DNA from: Arthrobacter sp. YD4
GTDB taxonomy: Bacteria; Actinomycetota; Actinomycetes; Actinomycetales; Micrococcaceae
Length of the DNA: 64,000 nucleotides
Assembly (NCBI RefSeq): GCF_030410515.1
Contig: NZ_JAUHHD010000001.1
Location: forward strand, 434,001-498,000
Direction: 5' to 3'
The notes below the pieces were generated by a model. That model saw only the letters and a list, made by a program, of their open reading frames with translations. It searched no databases and was not told where the DNA came from. Shown one piece after another: positions 18,646 to 26,716 of this stretch (its first letter is position 1; every line of letters begins with the position of its first letter). Made by a program: the position numbers and the translations under genes.

Positions 18646-19240
18646 GTCCCCTCTCTCGTGCAAAAGTTGGTGCCACGGCCCCCCCCACGGATCGGCATCG
18701 TTGACGTCCATGGCGCGGTGGCCGCGCACGGTGCATACCCCGCCGGAACAGAGTGGGTTCCGGTAGCGGGGCGCGCTAACGCAGGGTGGTGGCCGGTCCG
18801 CGGTAGCGGAGTGAACCGGACTAAGCTCCGGTTGCCTGGGCCGTGGGTGCCGTGTCAGGCAGGAGGTCTCCCCTGCGTGACACGGGTCCCTCGCCGGGGA
18901 TTGAGTTGTGATGAGGTTTTCAATGGCGACTCCCCTCATAGGGGCCAGCCAGCATTGGCTGCCGGCCCTTTCTTCACTTCCACGGTACGGAGGCGGCCGA
19001 AGGTCGAACACGAGTAGCCGGTACTACAAAAAGGACCGAGTGATTACCTAGGCAAAGGTCCCCCGCCGGCCCCGGTCTGAGTAGTCGGCGGCCCGGGGCT
19101 ACGCGGACCGAAATGCGGCTCTGACATAGGTATTTCCCGCCGACTACCTGTTGCTACGCGCGCTAGGGCCTTTAGTACCCGGCCAGCCTCCGGCGGGGCC
19201 CGTGAGTGTTGCCCAAGGGGCCGGAGCGACGGAGGGGAAA
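18646..19240 (-). promoter_or_regulatory. Long structured 5' leader of the exopolysaccharide operon
   Basis: About 600 bases without a credible gene, holding at least five stem-loops: 18713-18727 (6 bp), 18738-18771 (5+7 bp with a 3-nt bulge), 18814-18833 (7 bp), 18850-18885 (8 bp, one mismatch, then 7 bp) and 18942-18968. In 18850-18885 one pair is G-U only if the minus strand is the RNA (A-C on the plus strand), supporting transcription toward the operon. The 18814-18833 stem competes with an alternative 18793-18819 (CCGG-TCCGC paired with GCGGA and CCGG), a switch-like arrangement. I could not match it to cobalamin, TPP, c-di-GMP-I or ydaO/c-di-AMP consensus motifs. The promoter was not located. 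Confidence 0.5.
19081..19147. promoter_or_regulatory. Perfect 11-bp inverted repeat with 45-nt spacer upstream of the leader
   Basis: GTAGTCGGCGG at 19081-19091 and CCGCCGACTAC at 19137-19147 are exact reverse complements. They lie between the gabT terminator and the exopolysaccharide leader, where a promoter is expected. They could be paired operators for a looping regulator or the base of a large RNA stem. Confidence 0.4.
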
Positions 19241-19276
19241 CAAAAAAGCAGCACCCCCGCGATGCGGGGGTGCTGC
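19241..19276 (-). terminator. Strong intrinsic terminator of gabT
   Basis: A perfect 13-bp stem GCAGCACCCCCGC / GCGGGGGTGCTGC with a 3-nt loop lies 87-115 bases after the gabT stop. On the minus strand it is followed immediately by TTTTTTG. It insulates the GABA operon from the exopolysaccharide operon. Confidence 0.85.
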
Positions 19277-19362
19277 TCGGATGGGTACTGCTGCCGGGTG
19301 CTTACCGGGCCCGGCTCAGGAACCGGGCCGGCCGTCCGCCCGATTTACCTGAGGCTGAGCGC

Positions 19363-20727
19363 TCAGGCGTGCGCCTTGATGGCGGCCGCGAGGACCTCCA
19401 GGCCGTCGGTGAGCAGTTCGTCGCTGATGACGAGCGGCGGCAGCAGGCGGATGACGTTGCCGTAGGTGCCGCAGGTGAGGATGATGACGCCCTCCTTGAG
19501 GCAGGCGGCGGCAACCGCCTTGGTCAGCTCCGGGTTGGGTTCCTTGGAGCCCTGCTGGACCAGTTCGACGGCGAGCATGGCGCCGCGGCCGCGGATGTCG
19601 CCCACCACGGAGCCCTCGCCGAGTTCGGCGGCGAGCTCGCGCAGCTTGCCGGTGGCGAGCTCCTCGATCCGGCGGGCGCGGGCGTTCAGGTCGTACTGCT
19701 CCATCGAGCCGATCGCGGCCAGTGCCGCGGCGCAGGCCACGGGGTTGCCGCCGTAGGTGCCGCCGAGGCCGCCCGGGTGGACGGCGTCGAGCAGGTCGGC
19801 GCGGCCGGTGATCGCGGAGAGCGGCATGCCGCCGGCGATGCCCTTGGCCATGGTGATGATGTCCGGGACGACACCCTCGTGGTTCACGGCGAACCATTCG
19901 CCGGTGCGGCAGAAGCCGGACTGGACCTCATCGGCGATGAAGACGATGCCCTTGTCCTTGGCCCAGGCGGCCAGGGCCGGCAGGAAGCCCTCGGCGGGGA
20001 CGATGAAGCCGCCCTCGCCCTGGATCGGCTCGATGATGATCGCGGCCACGGACTCGCCGCCGATCTGCTTCTCGATCATGGTGATAGCGCGCTTGGCGGC
20101 CTCGGCGCCGGTGATCTGCGGGTTCTCCTCGCGGAACGGGTAGCTCATCGGCATGCGGTAAACCTCGGGCGCGAACGGGCCGAAGTTGGTCTTGTACGGC
20201 ATGGCCTTGGCGGTCAGCGCCATGGTCAGGTTGGTGCGGCCGTGGTACGCGTGGTCGAAGGCGACGACGGCGTCGCGGCCGGTCGCGAGGCGGGCCACCT
20301 TGACGGCGTTCTCGACCGCTTCGGCGCCGGAGTTGAACAGCACGGTGCGCTTCTCGTGGTCGCCCGGGGTGAGCCGGTTCAGCTGCTCGGCGACGGCGAC
20401 GTAGCCCTCGTAGGGGGTGACCATGAAGCAGGTGTGGGTGAAGTGCTCCACGGCCTCCTTCACAGCGCCGACGACGGCGGGGTCGGAGGCGCCCACGCTG
20501 GTGACGGCGATGCCGGAACCGAGGTCGATGAAGGAGTTGCCGTCAACGTCCTGGATGATGCCGCCGTCGGCGTCGGCGACGTAGACCGGGACGCTGGACG
20601 CGACGCCGGAGGCGACGACGGCCTTGCGGCGCTCGGTCAGGGCGACGGACTTGGGGCCGGGGAAGTCGGCCTGCACGCGGCGCTTCTGCTCCAGGCGGTA
20701 GGTGAGTTCGTTGGCGGTGGTGGTCAT
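19363..20727 (-). CDS. gabT: 4-aminobutyrate aminotransferase
   Basis: A 454-aa PLP enzyme (class III aminotransferase) converting GABA and 2-oxoglutarate to succinate semialdehyde and glutamate. Visible motifs include FNSGAEAVENAVKVAR (cofactor phosphate region), FDHAYHGRTNLTMALTAK, the FIADEVQSGFCRTG segment with the PLP-binding Asp, and ITMAKGIAGGMPLSA with the Schiff-base Lys. Length and motifs match actinobacterial GabT. It follows the aminobutyraldehyde dehydrogenase gene by 82 bases, giving a putrescine to GABA to succinate-semialdehyde route; gabD is not in the window. The transcript ends at the 19241-19276 hairpin. Confidence 0.94.
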   Translation of the reverse strand: MTTTANELTYRLEQKRRVQADFPGPKSVALTERRKAVVASGVASSVPVYVADADGGIIQDVDGNSFIDLGSGIAVTSVGASDPAVVGAVKEAVEHFTHTCFMVTPYEGYVAVAEQLNRLTPGDHEKRTVLFNSGAEAVENAVKVARLATGRDAVVAFDHAYHGRTNLTMALTAKAMPYKTNFGPFAPEVYRMPMSYPFREENPQITGAEAAKRAITMIEKQIGGESVAAIIIEPIQGEGGFIVPAEGFLPALAAWAKDKGIVFIADEVQSGFCRTGEWFAVNHEGVVPDIITMAKGIAGGMPLSAITGRADLLDAVHPGGLGGTYGGNPVACAAALAAIGSMEQYDLNARARRIEELATGKLRELAAELGEGSVVGDIRGRGAMLAVELVQQGSKEPNPELTKAVAAACLKEGVIILTCGTYGNVIRLLPPLVISDELLTDGLEVLAAAIKAHA

Positions 20728-20767
20728 TGCGGGGCCTTTCTCAGGGTGAAGTGGTCGGCAGGAGCCT

Positions 20768-20820
20768 GCGTTATGCGACAGCGCTAGGCAGAAGCGTTAT
20801 GCGACAGCGTTATGCGTCGA
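20768..20820. repeat. Triplicated 16-bp direct repeat at the 3' end of the dehydrogenase gene
   Basis: GCGTTATGCGACAGCG occurs at 20768-20783 and 20794-20809, and a third diverged copy GCGTTATGCGTCGAGCG begins at 20807 and covers the stop codon. On the coding strand each copy contains GCATAA, so the stop codon region has been copied downstream twice. Confidence 0.6.
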
Positions 20821-22240
20821 GCGCGCTCATGACGTGCTTGATCCGGGTGTAATCCTCGACGCCGTACATCGAGAGGTCCTTGCCGTAGCCGGACTGCTTG
20901 AAACCGCCGTGCGGCATCTCGGCGGTGAGCAGGATGTGGGTGTTGATCCAGACCGCGCCGAAGTCCAGGTCGCGGCTGACGCGCATCGCGGTGCCGTGGT
21001 CTGTGGTCCAGACGCTGGAGGCGAGGGCGTAGTCGACGTCGTTGGCCAGCTCGATCGCCTCGGCCTCGCTGCTGAACTTCTGCACGGTGATGACCGGGCC
21101 GAAGGTTTCCTTCTGCACGATGTCGTCGGTCTGCTTGGCGCCGGTGATGATTGTGGGCTCGAAGAAGAAGCCCTTGTCCCCGGCGCGGTGGCCGCCGGTT
21201 TCAATCCGGCAGTTCTCCGGCAGGTTCTCCACCACGGAGGTGACCGCGTTGAAGTGGTTGACGTTGTTCAGCGGGCCGAAGTAATTGTCCGCGTCGTTCT
21301 GCGAGCCCGTGTGCAGGGTCTTGGTGTGCTCCACCATGGCGGCCACGACGTCGTCGTGGACGGAATCCTCGACCAGCACGCGGGTGATGGCGGTGCAGTC
21401 CTGGCCGGCGTTGAAGAAGGCGAACTCGGCGATCGCCGCTGCGCTCTTCTTAATGTCCGCGTCCTTGAAGACGATCGCGGGGGCCTTGCCGCCGAGTTCC
21501 AGGTGGGCGCGCTTGAGGCCCTTCGCGGCGCCGGAGGCGACGGCGATGCCGGCCCGGACGGAGCCGGTGATGGAGACCAGGCCCGGGACCTTGTGCTCGA
21601 CCATCATGGCTCCGGTCTCACCGGTGCCGAGGACCACGTTGAGCGCGCCGGCCGGGAGGATCTCCCCGGCCAGGCGGGCCAGGACCAGGGTGGATTCCGG
21701 GGTGGTGTCGGAGGGCTTGAGTACCACGGTGTTGCCGGCGGCCAGGGCGGGGCCGATCTTCCAGATGGCCATCAGGAACGGGTAGTTCCAAGGGGCCACC
21801 TGGGCGACGACGCCGATCGGCTCGCGGCGGATAAAGGAGGTGTGGCCTTCCAGGTACTCGCCGGCGGACTTGCCCTCGAGGAGCCTTGCAGCCCCGGCGA
21901 AGAACCGGAGCTGGTCCGCGCCGGCGGCGACTTCCTCGGCGGCGATCAGCGAGCGGACCTGGCCGGTATTGCGGTGCTGGGCCTCGACGAGCTCGTCGCT
22001 GTTGGCCTCGACTGCGTCGGCGAGCTTGAGCAGCATCAGCTGCCGCTGGCCCGGGGTGACGTGCTTCCAGCTGGCGAAGGCATCCTTCGCGGCGGTCATG
22101 GCGGCGTCGACGTCGGCCTGCACGGAGATCGGGGACTTCGCCACCACCTCGCCGGTGGCGGGGTTGACGATGTCCAGCATGCCGGTGCCGGCGGGCGTGA
22201 CGAACTCGCCGTTGATGAAGTTCTGCAAGGTTTGAACCAC
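20810..22240 (-). CDS. Gamma-aminobutyraldehyde dehydrogenase
   Basis: A 476-aa NAD-dependent aldehyde dehydrogenase. APWNYP, LELGGKAPAIVF (general base Glu) and FFNAGQDCTAITR (nucleophile Cys) are intact. The GQDCTA form and overall sequence fit the PatD/Prr aminobutyraldehyde dehydrogenases that oxidise 4-aminobutanal from putrescine to GABA, the substrate of GabT encoded next. A broader aminoaldehyde or betaine aldehyde role cannot be excluded. I placed the start at GTG 22240 because AGAGG lies nine bases upstream; a TTG at 22249 abuts that ribosome site and is unlikely. A PucR-type regulator is divergent. Confidence 0.87.
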   Translation of the reverse strand: MVQTLQNFINGEFVTPAGTGMLDIVNPATGEVVAKSPISVQADVDAAMTAAKDAFASWKHVTPGQRQLMLLKLADAVEANSDELVEAQHRNTGQVRSLIAAEEVAAGADQLRFFAGAARLLEGKSAGEYLEGHTSFIRREPIGVVAQVAPWNYPFLMAIWKIGPALAAGNTVVLKPSDTTPESTLVLARLAGEILPAGALNVVLGTGETGAMMVEHKVPGLVSITGSVRAGIAVASGAAKGLKRAHLELGGKAPAIVFKDADIKKSAAAIAEFAFFNAGQDCTAITRVLVEDSVHDDVVAAMVEHTKTLHTGSQNDADNYFGPLNNVNHFNAVTSVVENLPENCRIETGGHRAGDKGFFFEPTIITGAKQTDDIVQKETFGPVITVQKFSSEAEAIELANDVDYALASSVWTTDHGTAMRVSRDLDFGAVWINTHILLTAEMPHGGFKQSGYGKDLSMYGVEDYTRIKHVMSALDA

Positions 22241-22354
22241 GGTGTACAACCTCTTTCGTGCTGGCCTGGGTCAGGCAGGGATGAGGGGATCGGTGACTGC
22301 TCCGAGCCTATGCCAGGGTGCTTGGGGGTGGAATAGGCAGCTGCACACCGGCCC

Positions 22355-22373
22355 GGCGGCACTTTAGTGCGCC
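22355..22373. promoter_or_regulatory. Palindrome GGCGGCACT-T-TAGTGCGCC in the dehydrogenase/PucR divergent region
   Basis: GGC(G)GCACT and AGTGCGCC form an imperfect palindrome of about 8 bp per arm, with one extra G, midway between the two divergent starts and 28 bases before the PucR start. It is a plausible PucR operator serving both promoters. No experiment or consensus supports this specifically. Confidence 0.35.
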
Positions 22374-22400
22374 TGACCAGCACGCGGCTATCCTGAATCC

Positions 22401-23843
22401 ATGGCAATTTCTCTCGCCGCCCTGCTGGGGGTTCCGTCCCTGCGGCTGACGAAGGCCGGCCTGGCCGAGACCACCTGGCACCAGGACATCCACTGGGTGG
22501 CGGTGACCGAGCAGGAGGACCCGCAGCGCTTCCTCAACGGCGGGGAACTGGTTCTCACCACGGGGATGCGGCTCCGGTCCGCCCCTGAGCAGCGACGCTT
22601 CGTGCGGCAGGTGCAGCGGGCCGGCGCGGTGGGGATCGGCTTCGGCGTCGGCCTCACGCACGAGACGGTCCCCCCGGCCCTGGTGGCGGAGGCCAACCGC
22701 TGGGGGCTGCCGGTGGTGGAGGTTCCCTACGAGACACCGTTCATCGCCATCGGCAAGCTGGTGGCGGACGCCCAGTCCGCGGACCACTACGCCAAGCTGG
22801 AGCGGCTCATTGCCGGGCACCAGATCCTGGCCCGGGCGCTGCTCACCGGCGGCGGCCTGGCCGAACTCCTCAAGCACCTCGGGACGATGTTGCGCACCGA
22901 CCTGGTCCTGACCCAGTTCACCGCGGAGCTGTACAACAGTGCCCCGGGCGGCCCCTCCCCCAGCACCGACGGCTGGGCGTCCTATCCGATCCCCACCGGG
23001 CGCCGGGACGCCTGCACCCTGTGGGTGAAGCAGCCCATCGAGGACACCGGGATCATCGGCTACGCCCAGAACCTGATCAGCGTCGAACTGAACAACATGG
23101 TCAAGCAGCGGCAGGCGCAGCGGGCCCTCGCCGGGCAGGTGCTGGAGGATGTCATCCACGGCACGCTCGAGCCCACCGAGGCCGCCCGCCGGCTGGCGGG
23201 GATCGGGGTCGACAGCACCCGCAAAAACGTGGTGCTGCTGGCGGAGTCGCCTGCCCACGCCAAGCAGCTGGGAAGCTCCTCGCTCCCGCAGCCGCTGCGC
23301 GCCGCCGTGACCGCCGTGGTGGGCAAGGATCTAGTGGTGGTGGTCGCCGACGACGGCAGCGGCGCCAGCGCCTTGGCCCGCAACCTCAGCGACCACCTGG
23401 CCGAGGCGGGTATACACGCCACGATCGGACTGGGCGGGGCGTACACCAAGCCGAACGGGCTGCGCTGGAGCTACTTCGAGGCCCGCGAGGCTGCCAGCCA
23501 CGGCCTTCCCGTCAACGAACCGGAACGACTGAGCCTGACATCGCTCCTGCTGGCCAGTGAGGACGTCCCACTCGCGGACATGGCCAACGAATCGCTCAAC
23601 CCGCTCCGGCAGTTCGACGCCGCGCACGGGGCGGAACTGATGACGACGCTGGAGAGCTACCTGAATAACAACGGCTCCGTGGCCGCGGTGGCCGAGGAGT
23701 TGACCCTGCACCGGAACACGGTGCGCTACCGCCTGGCCCAGATCACGGACCTGACCGGGTACGACCCGGCCCAGACCGCGGACCGGGTCCAGCTCTGGCT
23801 GGCCCTGGCCGTGCAGCGGCTCAGCGCCCGCCACCCGCGCTAA
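22401..23843 (+). CDS. PucR-family transcriptional regulator
   Basis: A 480-aa regulator with the N-terminal purine-catabolism/PucR domain (about 1-125, beginning SLAALLGVPSLRL and containing GELVLTTGM), a GGDEF-like central region (about 270-370) and a C-terminal PucR helix-turn-helix (about 415-470) reading NNGSVAAVAEELTLHRNTVRYRLAQI. It is divergent from the aminobutyraldehyde dehydrogenase-gabT operon, so it probably controls that operon in response to GABA or a related metabolite. The direction of control is unknown. ATG 22401 has no strong ribosome site. Confidence 0.9.
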   Translation: MAISLAALLGVPSLRLTKAGLAETTWHQDIHWVAVTEQEDPQRFLNGGELVLTTGMRLRSAPEQRRFVRQVQRAGAVGIGFGVGLTHETVPPALVAEANRWGLPVVEVPYETPFIAIGKLVADAQSADHYAKLERLIAGHQILARALLTGGGLAELLKHLGTMLRTDLVLTQFTAELYNSAPGGPSPSTDGWASYPIPTGRRDACTLWVKQPIEDTGIIGYAQNLISVELNNMVKQRQAQRALAGQVLEDVIHGTLEPTEAARRLAGIGVDSTRKNVVLLAESPAHAKQLGSSSLPQPLRAAVTAVVGKDLVVVVADDGSGASALARNLSDHLAEAGIHATIGLGGAYTKPNGLRWSYFEAREAASHGLPVNEPERLSLTSLLLASEDVPLADMANESLNPLRQFDAAHGAELMTTLESYLNNNGSVAAVAEELTLHRNTVRYRLAQITDLTGYDPAQTADRVQLWLALAVQRLSARHPR

Positions 23844-23907
23844 AGCCCACGTTCGTCCGGCCCGTTCTCCGGCCCGGACGCCGCCGGATCGACGCCTGCC
23901 CGCACAG

Positions 23908-23966
23908 CACGGCGGGGCCGGATCCGGTGCCGGGAAGGTTCCCGGGCCGGTTCCGACCCCGCCGTG
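23908..23966. terminator. Bidirectional hairpin between convergent genes
   Basis: CACGGCGGGG (23908-23917) and CCCCGCCGTG (23957-23966) form a perfect 10-bp outer stem, with an inner stem built on CCGGGAA/TTCCCGG. It sits between the stop of the PucR gene and the stop of the membrane-protein gene at 24000. It lacks a clear U-tract on either strand. Confidence 0.6.
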
Positions 23967-23999
23967 GTGGTGCAGTGGAAGGACGGTACTGCTAAGCGA

Positions 24000-24539
24000 C
24001 TAGGAGCGGACGAGGCCCTTGAGGACGTTCTTCGGCCGCTGCATCTCGCCGTGCTTGGCGCCGAGGACGATCACCCAGCCGGCGAAGACCGGGATTGCCC
24101 ACTGCAGGATCTTCAGCTGCTGCTGTGCGGAGCGGAGTTCCTCGGAGGCGCCCGGCTTCGGTTCGGTGGCACCCTCGGCACCTTCGGCGGCGAGCTTCTC
24201 CACCTTGGCGCCCTGCATGCCGGCGTAGAGGGTGACGCCCGCACCGGCGGCGGTCACGATCGACTTGTAGATGCTCAGCCGGGTGACGCCGTCCTGCTTG
24301 GCCATCCGGCCTTTGTTCTCCCACATGATGGCCAGGCCGGAGAGGAAGTGCGCGCCGAAGGCGGCGGTCTGGTACGGGGCCCACTTCTTCCAGCCGAGGC
24401 TGGAGAGACGGGTGCGCTCGGAAGGGTCCTTGGCCTCCGCGGTGGCGCCATTGAGTCCGATCGCGCCCATCAGCGAGCCGCCGAACCAGGCGCCTGCGGT
24501 CAAGTCGTGGATGGAGCGTGCAACGAGGTTTCCTGCCAT
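24000..24539 (-). CDS. Hypothetical membrane protein
   Basis: A 179-aa protein that I do not recognise. It shows about three to four hydrophobic segments: around residues 13-30 (LTAGAWFGGSLMGAIGL), 55-72, 90-105 and 150-165. A charged, Glu-rich linker (110-140, EGAEGATEPKPGASEE) precedes the last segment. Start ATG 24539 (MAGNLVARSIHDL) is preferred to an in-frame ATG 48 bases upstream. It is a monocistronic gene converging with the PucR gene. Function cannot be suggested beyond membrane location. Confidence 0.65.
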   Translation of the reverse strand: MAGNLVARSIHDLTAGAWFGGSLMGAIGLNGATAEAKDPSERTRLSSLGWKKWAPYQTAAFGAHFLSGLAIMWENKGRMAKQDGVTRLSIYKSIVTAAGAGVTLYAGMQGAKVEKLAAEGAEGATEPKPGASEELRSAQQQLKILQWAIPVFAGWVIVLGAKHGEMQRPKNVLKGLVRS

Positions 24540-24735
24540 GATGAGCTGTCCTATCGTCTGTCTGCGGGTCCGGGCCGGCACGGCCAAGGTTCAACCATGC
24601 CCCAGCACATAGTAAGCACACTTACCAACAAGTGTGAAGTCCGGGACAGGCGGCGGCGCGGGGTCTGTCGGGACGCGGGCCGGCCACCGGGGCCGGCGTC
24701 CGGCGTGAACCCTCCCGGCGCGTAAACTCAGGGCC

Positions 24736-25602
24736 ATGACACAGCGGGCGGACGGGGTGCGCGGCGGCGGCGCGGAGCCGGACGCCGACGGCGGACTCGA
24801 GGGAGCCGTCGACGCCGCGGAGGCGGCCTCCAACAGCCGGGCGCTCGACGTCGTGGCCCGCTGGGGATTCGCGGTGATGGCCCTGCTGCACATCGTCATC
24901 GGCGCGATCGCCGTCGCCCTGGTCCTGGGCGCGCCCGGCCAGGCCGAACCGACCGGCGCCATCGAGCAGCTTGCCGACAACCCGTGGGGGCCGGCGGTGA
25001 TGTGGTCCGGGTTTATCGGCTGTGCGGGCCTCGCACTGTGGCAGCTCAGCGAGGCCACCCTGCGGGCACGGCACCTGCCGCGCGGGGAGCGCCTGGGCAA
25101 GCTGGTCTCCTCCGGGTTCCTGGCCGTGGCCTACGGCAGCGTGGGCTGGACCTTTGCGAATTTCGCGATCGGGGTCCGGAGTGACTCGGGTGATTCCACG
25201 GCCGCCTTCAGCGAGGACCTGATGAGCCGCCCGCTCGGCGGTCCGTTGCTGATCGGTCTGGGCCTGACCGTCGGCGGGATCGGCGTTTACTTCGTGGTCA
25301 AGGGACTGGGCAAGAAGTTCAAGGAGGAGCTGCGGCACTTCGAGGGCACCCACCGCGGCCACCTGATCAGCGGCCTGGGGGTGGCCGGGCACGTCGCGAA
25401 GGGCGTGGCCCTGATCCTCACCGGCCTGCTGTTCGTCATGGCCGAGGTCACCGATGACCCCGCCTCCTCCACCGGGCTGGACGGGAGCCTGAAGGCCCTC
25501 CAGCATCATCCGTTCGGCCCGTTCCTGCTGCTGGCCATCGGCGCCGGCTTCATCGCCTACGGCCTGTTCGCCCTGATCCGGGCCCGCTTCGGGCGGATGT
25601 AG
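24736..25602 (+). CDS. DUF1206 membrane protein
   Basis: A 288-aa membrane protein with three repeated two-helix units, the pattern of DUF1206: ALDVVARWGFAVMALLHIVIG, LGKLVSSGFLAVAYGSVGWTF and ISGLGVAGHVAKGVALILTGL each open a unit. The function of this actinobacterial family is unknown. The first 35 residues are hydrophilic and Asp/Gly-rich. It is a single gene, convergent with topoisomerase IB, with 21 bases between the stops and no clear terminator. Confidence 0.82.
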   Translation: MTQRADGVRGGGAEPDADGGLEGAVDAAEAASNSRALDVVARWGFAVMALLHIVIGAIAVALVLGAPGQAEPTGAIEQLADNPWGPAVMWSGFIGCAGLALWQLSEATLRARHLPRGERLGKLVSSGFLAVAYGSVGWTFANFAIGVRSDSGDSTAAFSEDLMSRPLGGPLLIGLGLTVGGIGVYFVVKGLGKKFKEELRHFEGTHRGHLISGLGVAGHVAKGVALILTGLLFVMAEVTDDPASSTGLDGSLKALQHHPFGPFLLLAIGAGFIAYGLFALIRARFGRM

Positions 25603-25623
25603 CCCGGACCGGGCTGCCGGTCC

Positions 25624-26613
25624 TCAGCGCAGCGGCACCACGTTGCCCTCCTGGTAGAGCAGGGCGCGGATCTCCGACTCGGCCGAGTCCAGCCGCTTGG
25701 GGTCGATGGTCTCCCCCGCGGCGAAGTGGTCCAGCAGCCGCGGGTCGACGTAGCTCTTGCGGGCGATCGAGGGCGTGTTGCCGAGAACAGCGGAGGCGTC
25801 CACCATGGCCCGACTCACCGCCCGCTTCCGTGCCGAGACCTTGGGTTGCGGACCGCTCCTGGCCAGGCTCACGGCGGCCGCGACGGTGCCCCGGAGAGTC
25901 CGGAAGTCCTTGGCGGTGAAGTCCCCGCCGGTGCGCTCCTTGACGTAGTCATTGATTTCGGCGCTCGTCACGGGGTGCCAGCTGCGGCCGTTCTTGTAGG
26001 CGAGCAGGCGGGCGTTGCCGCCGCGGCGCTTGAGCGAGCGAACGACGGCGGCCAGGTCGGCGTCGTCGATGCGGGACTCCCAGGTCTTGCCGCTCTTGGC
26101 CGGGAAGGTCAGGCGCAGCTCGTCCTTGCGGACGGTGACGTGGGCGCAGAGCAGGGTGGCGAGGCCGTGGCTGCCGTTTTCGTTCGTGTAGCGCTCCGAG
26201 CCGACCCGCAGCGAACCGCTGTCGAGCATCCGGAAGGCAGCCGCGAGCACCCGCTCCCGGGTCAGGCCCTCGGACCGGAGGTCCAGGGTGACCCCGCGCC
26301 GCGCGGAGGGCAGCGTCTCCGCGAGCTGGAGCGACCGGTCGAACTTCACCCGGTCCTTCCGCTCCCGCCAGGTCGGGTGGTAGATGTACTGCCGGCGGCC
26401 GACGGCATCCACACCCGTAGCCTGGATGTGCCCGTTCTCGTACGGGGCGATCCAGACGTCCGTCCAGGCCGGCGGGATGCCGAGGCCTTCCAGCCGGTCC
26501 CGGAGCTCGCCTTGCGGAATGGTGGAACCGTCCAGGTCCTTGTAGCTGAACCCGGAGCCGGAGGGCACGCGCCGGTAGCCGCGGCCGGAGGCGTTGCTGC
26601 GGCGGAGCCTCAT
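25624..26613 (-). CDS. Type IB DNA topoisomerase (poxvirus-like)
   Basis: A 329-aa enzyme that relaxes supercoils through a 3'-phosphotyrosyl intermediate. The N-terminal domain (about 1-90) contains IPPAWTDVWIAPYENGHIQATG and GRRQYIYHPTW, typical of bacterial TopIB. The catalytic domain has the Arg/Lys/His residues around GVTLDLRSEGL, FRTLRGT and the active-site Tyr288 in IARKSYVDP. Such enzymes are scattered in bacteria and non-essential, and often transferred horizontally. It lies 103 bases downstream of fprA copy 2 in the same direction, without an obvious functional link. Confidence 0.92.
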   Translation of the reverse strand: MRLRRSNASGRGYRRVPSGSGFSYKDLDGSTIPQGELRDRLEGLGIPPAWTDVWIAPYENGHIQATGVDAVGRRQYIYHPTWRERKDRVKFDRSLQLAETLPSARRGVTLDLRSEGLTRERVLAAAFRMLDSGSLRVGSERYTNENGSHGLATLLCAHVTVRKDELRLTFPAKSGKTWESRIDDADLAAVVRSLKRRGGNARLLAYKNGRSWHPVTSAEINDYVKERTGGDFTAKDFRTLRGTVAAAVSLARSGPQPKVSARKRAVSRAMVDASAVLGNTPSIARKSYVDPRLLDHFAAGETIDPKRLDSAESEIRALLYQEGNVVPLR

Positions 26614-26716
26614 CGGAGCGGCCCGAGCGTCGAGTGTGCATTCATGACGGTAAGCCTACTGACTATCCGGCCCGAATGCCGCCACTTTCGACGCGTGGAC
26701 TTCCCCGCGGTGTTCC

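Noticed and set aside
18679..18686. Run of eight C (G on the transcript) as a phase-variation tract
   Set aside because: It is not inside a gene I can support, and isolated G8 runs are common in DNA of this GC content.
18646..19011. Minus-strand frame of about 120 codons upstream of the tiny leader ORF
   Set aside because: The residues are unordered, Cys/Pro/Arg-rich and span strong hairpins; no ribosome site. Only the last 17-19 codons have start and coupling signals.
18646..19240. Known riboswitch (c-di-GMP-I, ydaO/c-di-AMP, cobalamin, TPP) in the exopolysaccharide leader
   Set aside because: The core motifs I know for these classes were not found on the minus strand; short GGTAGCGG likenesses are not enough.
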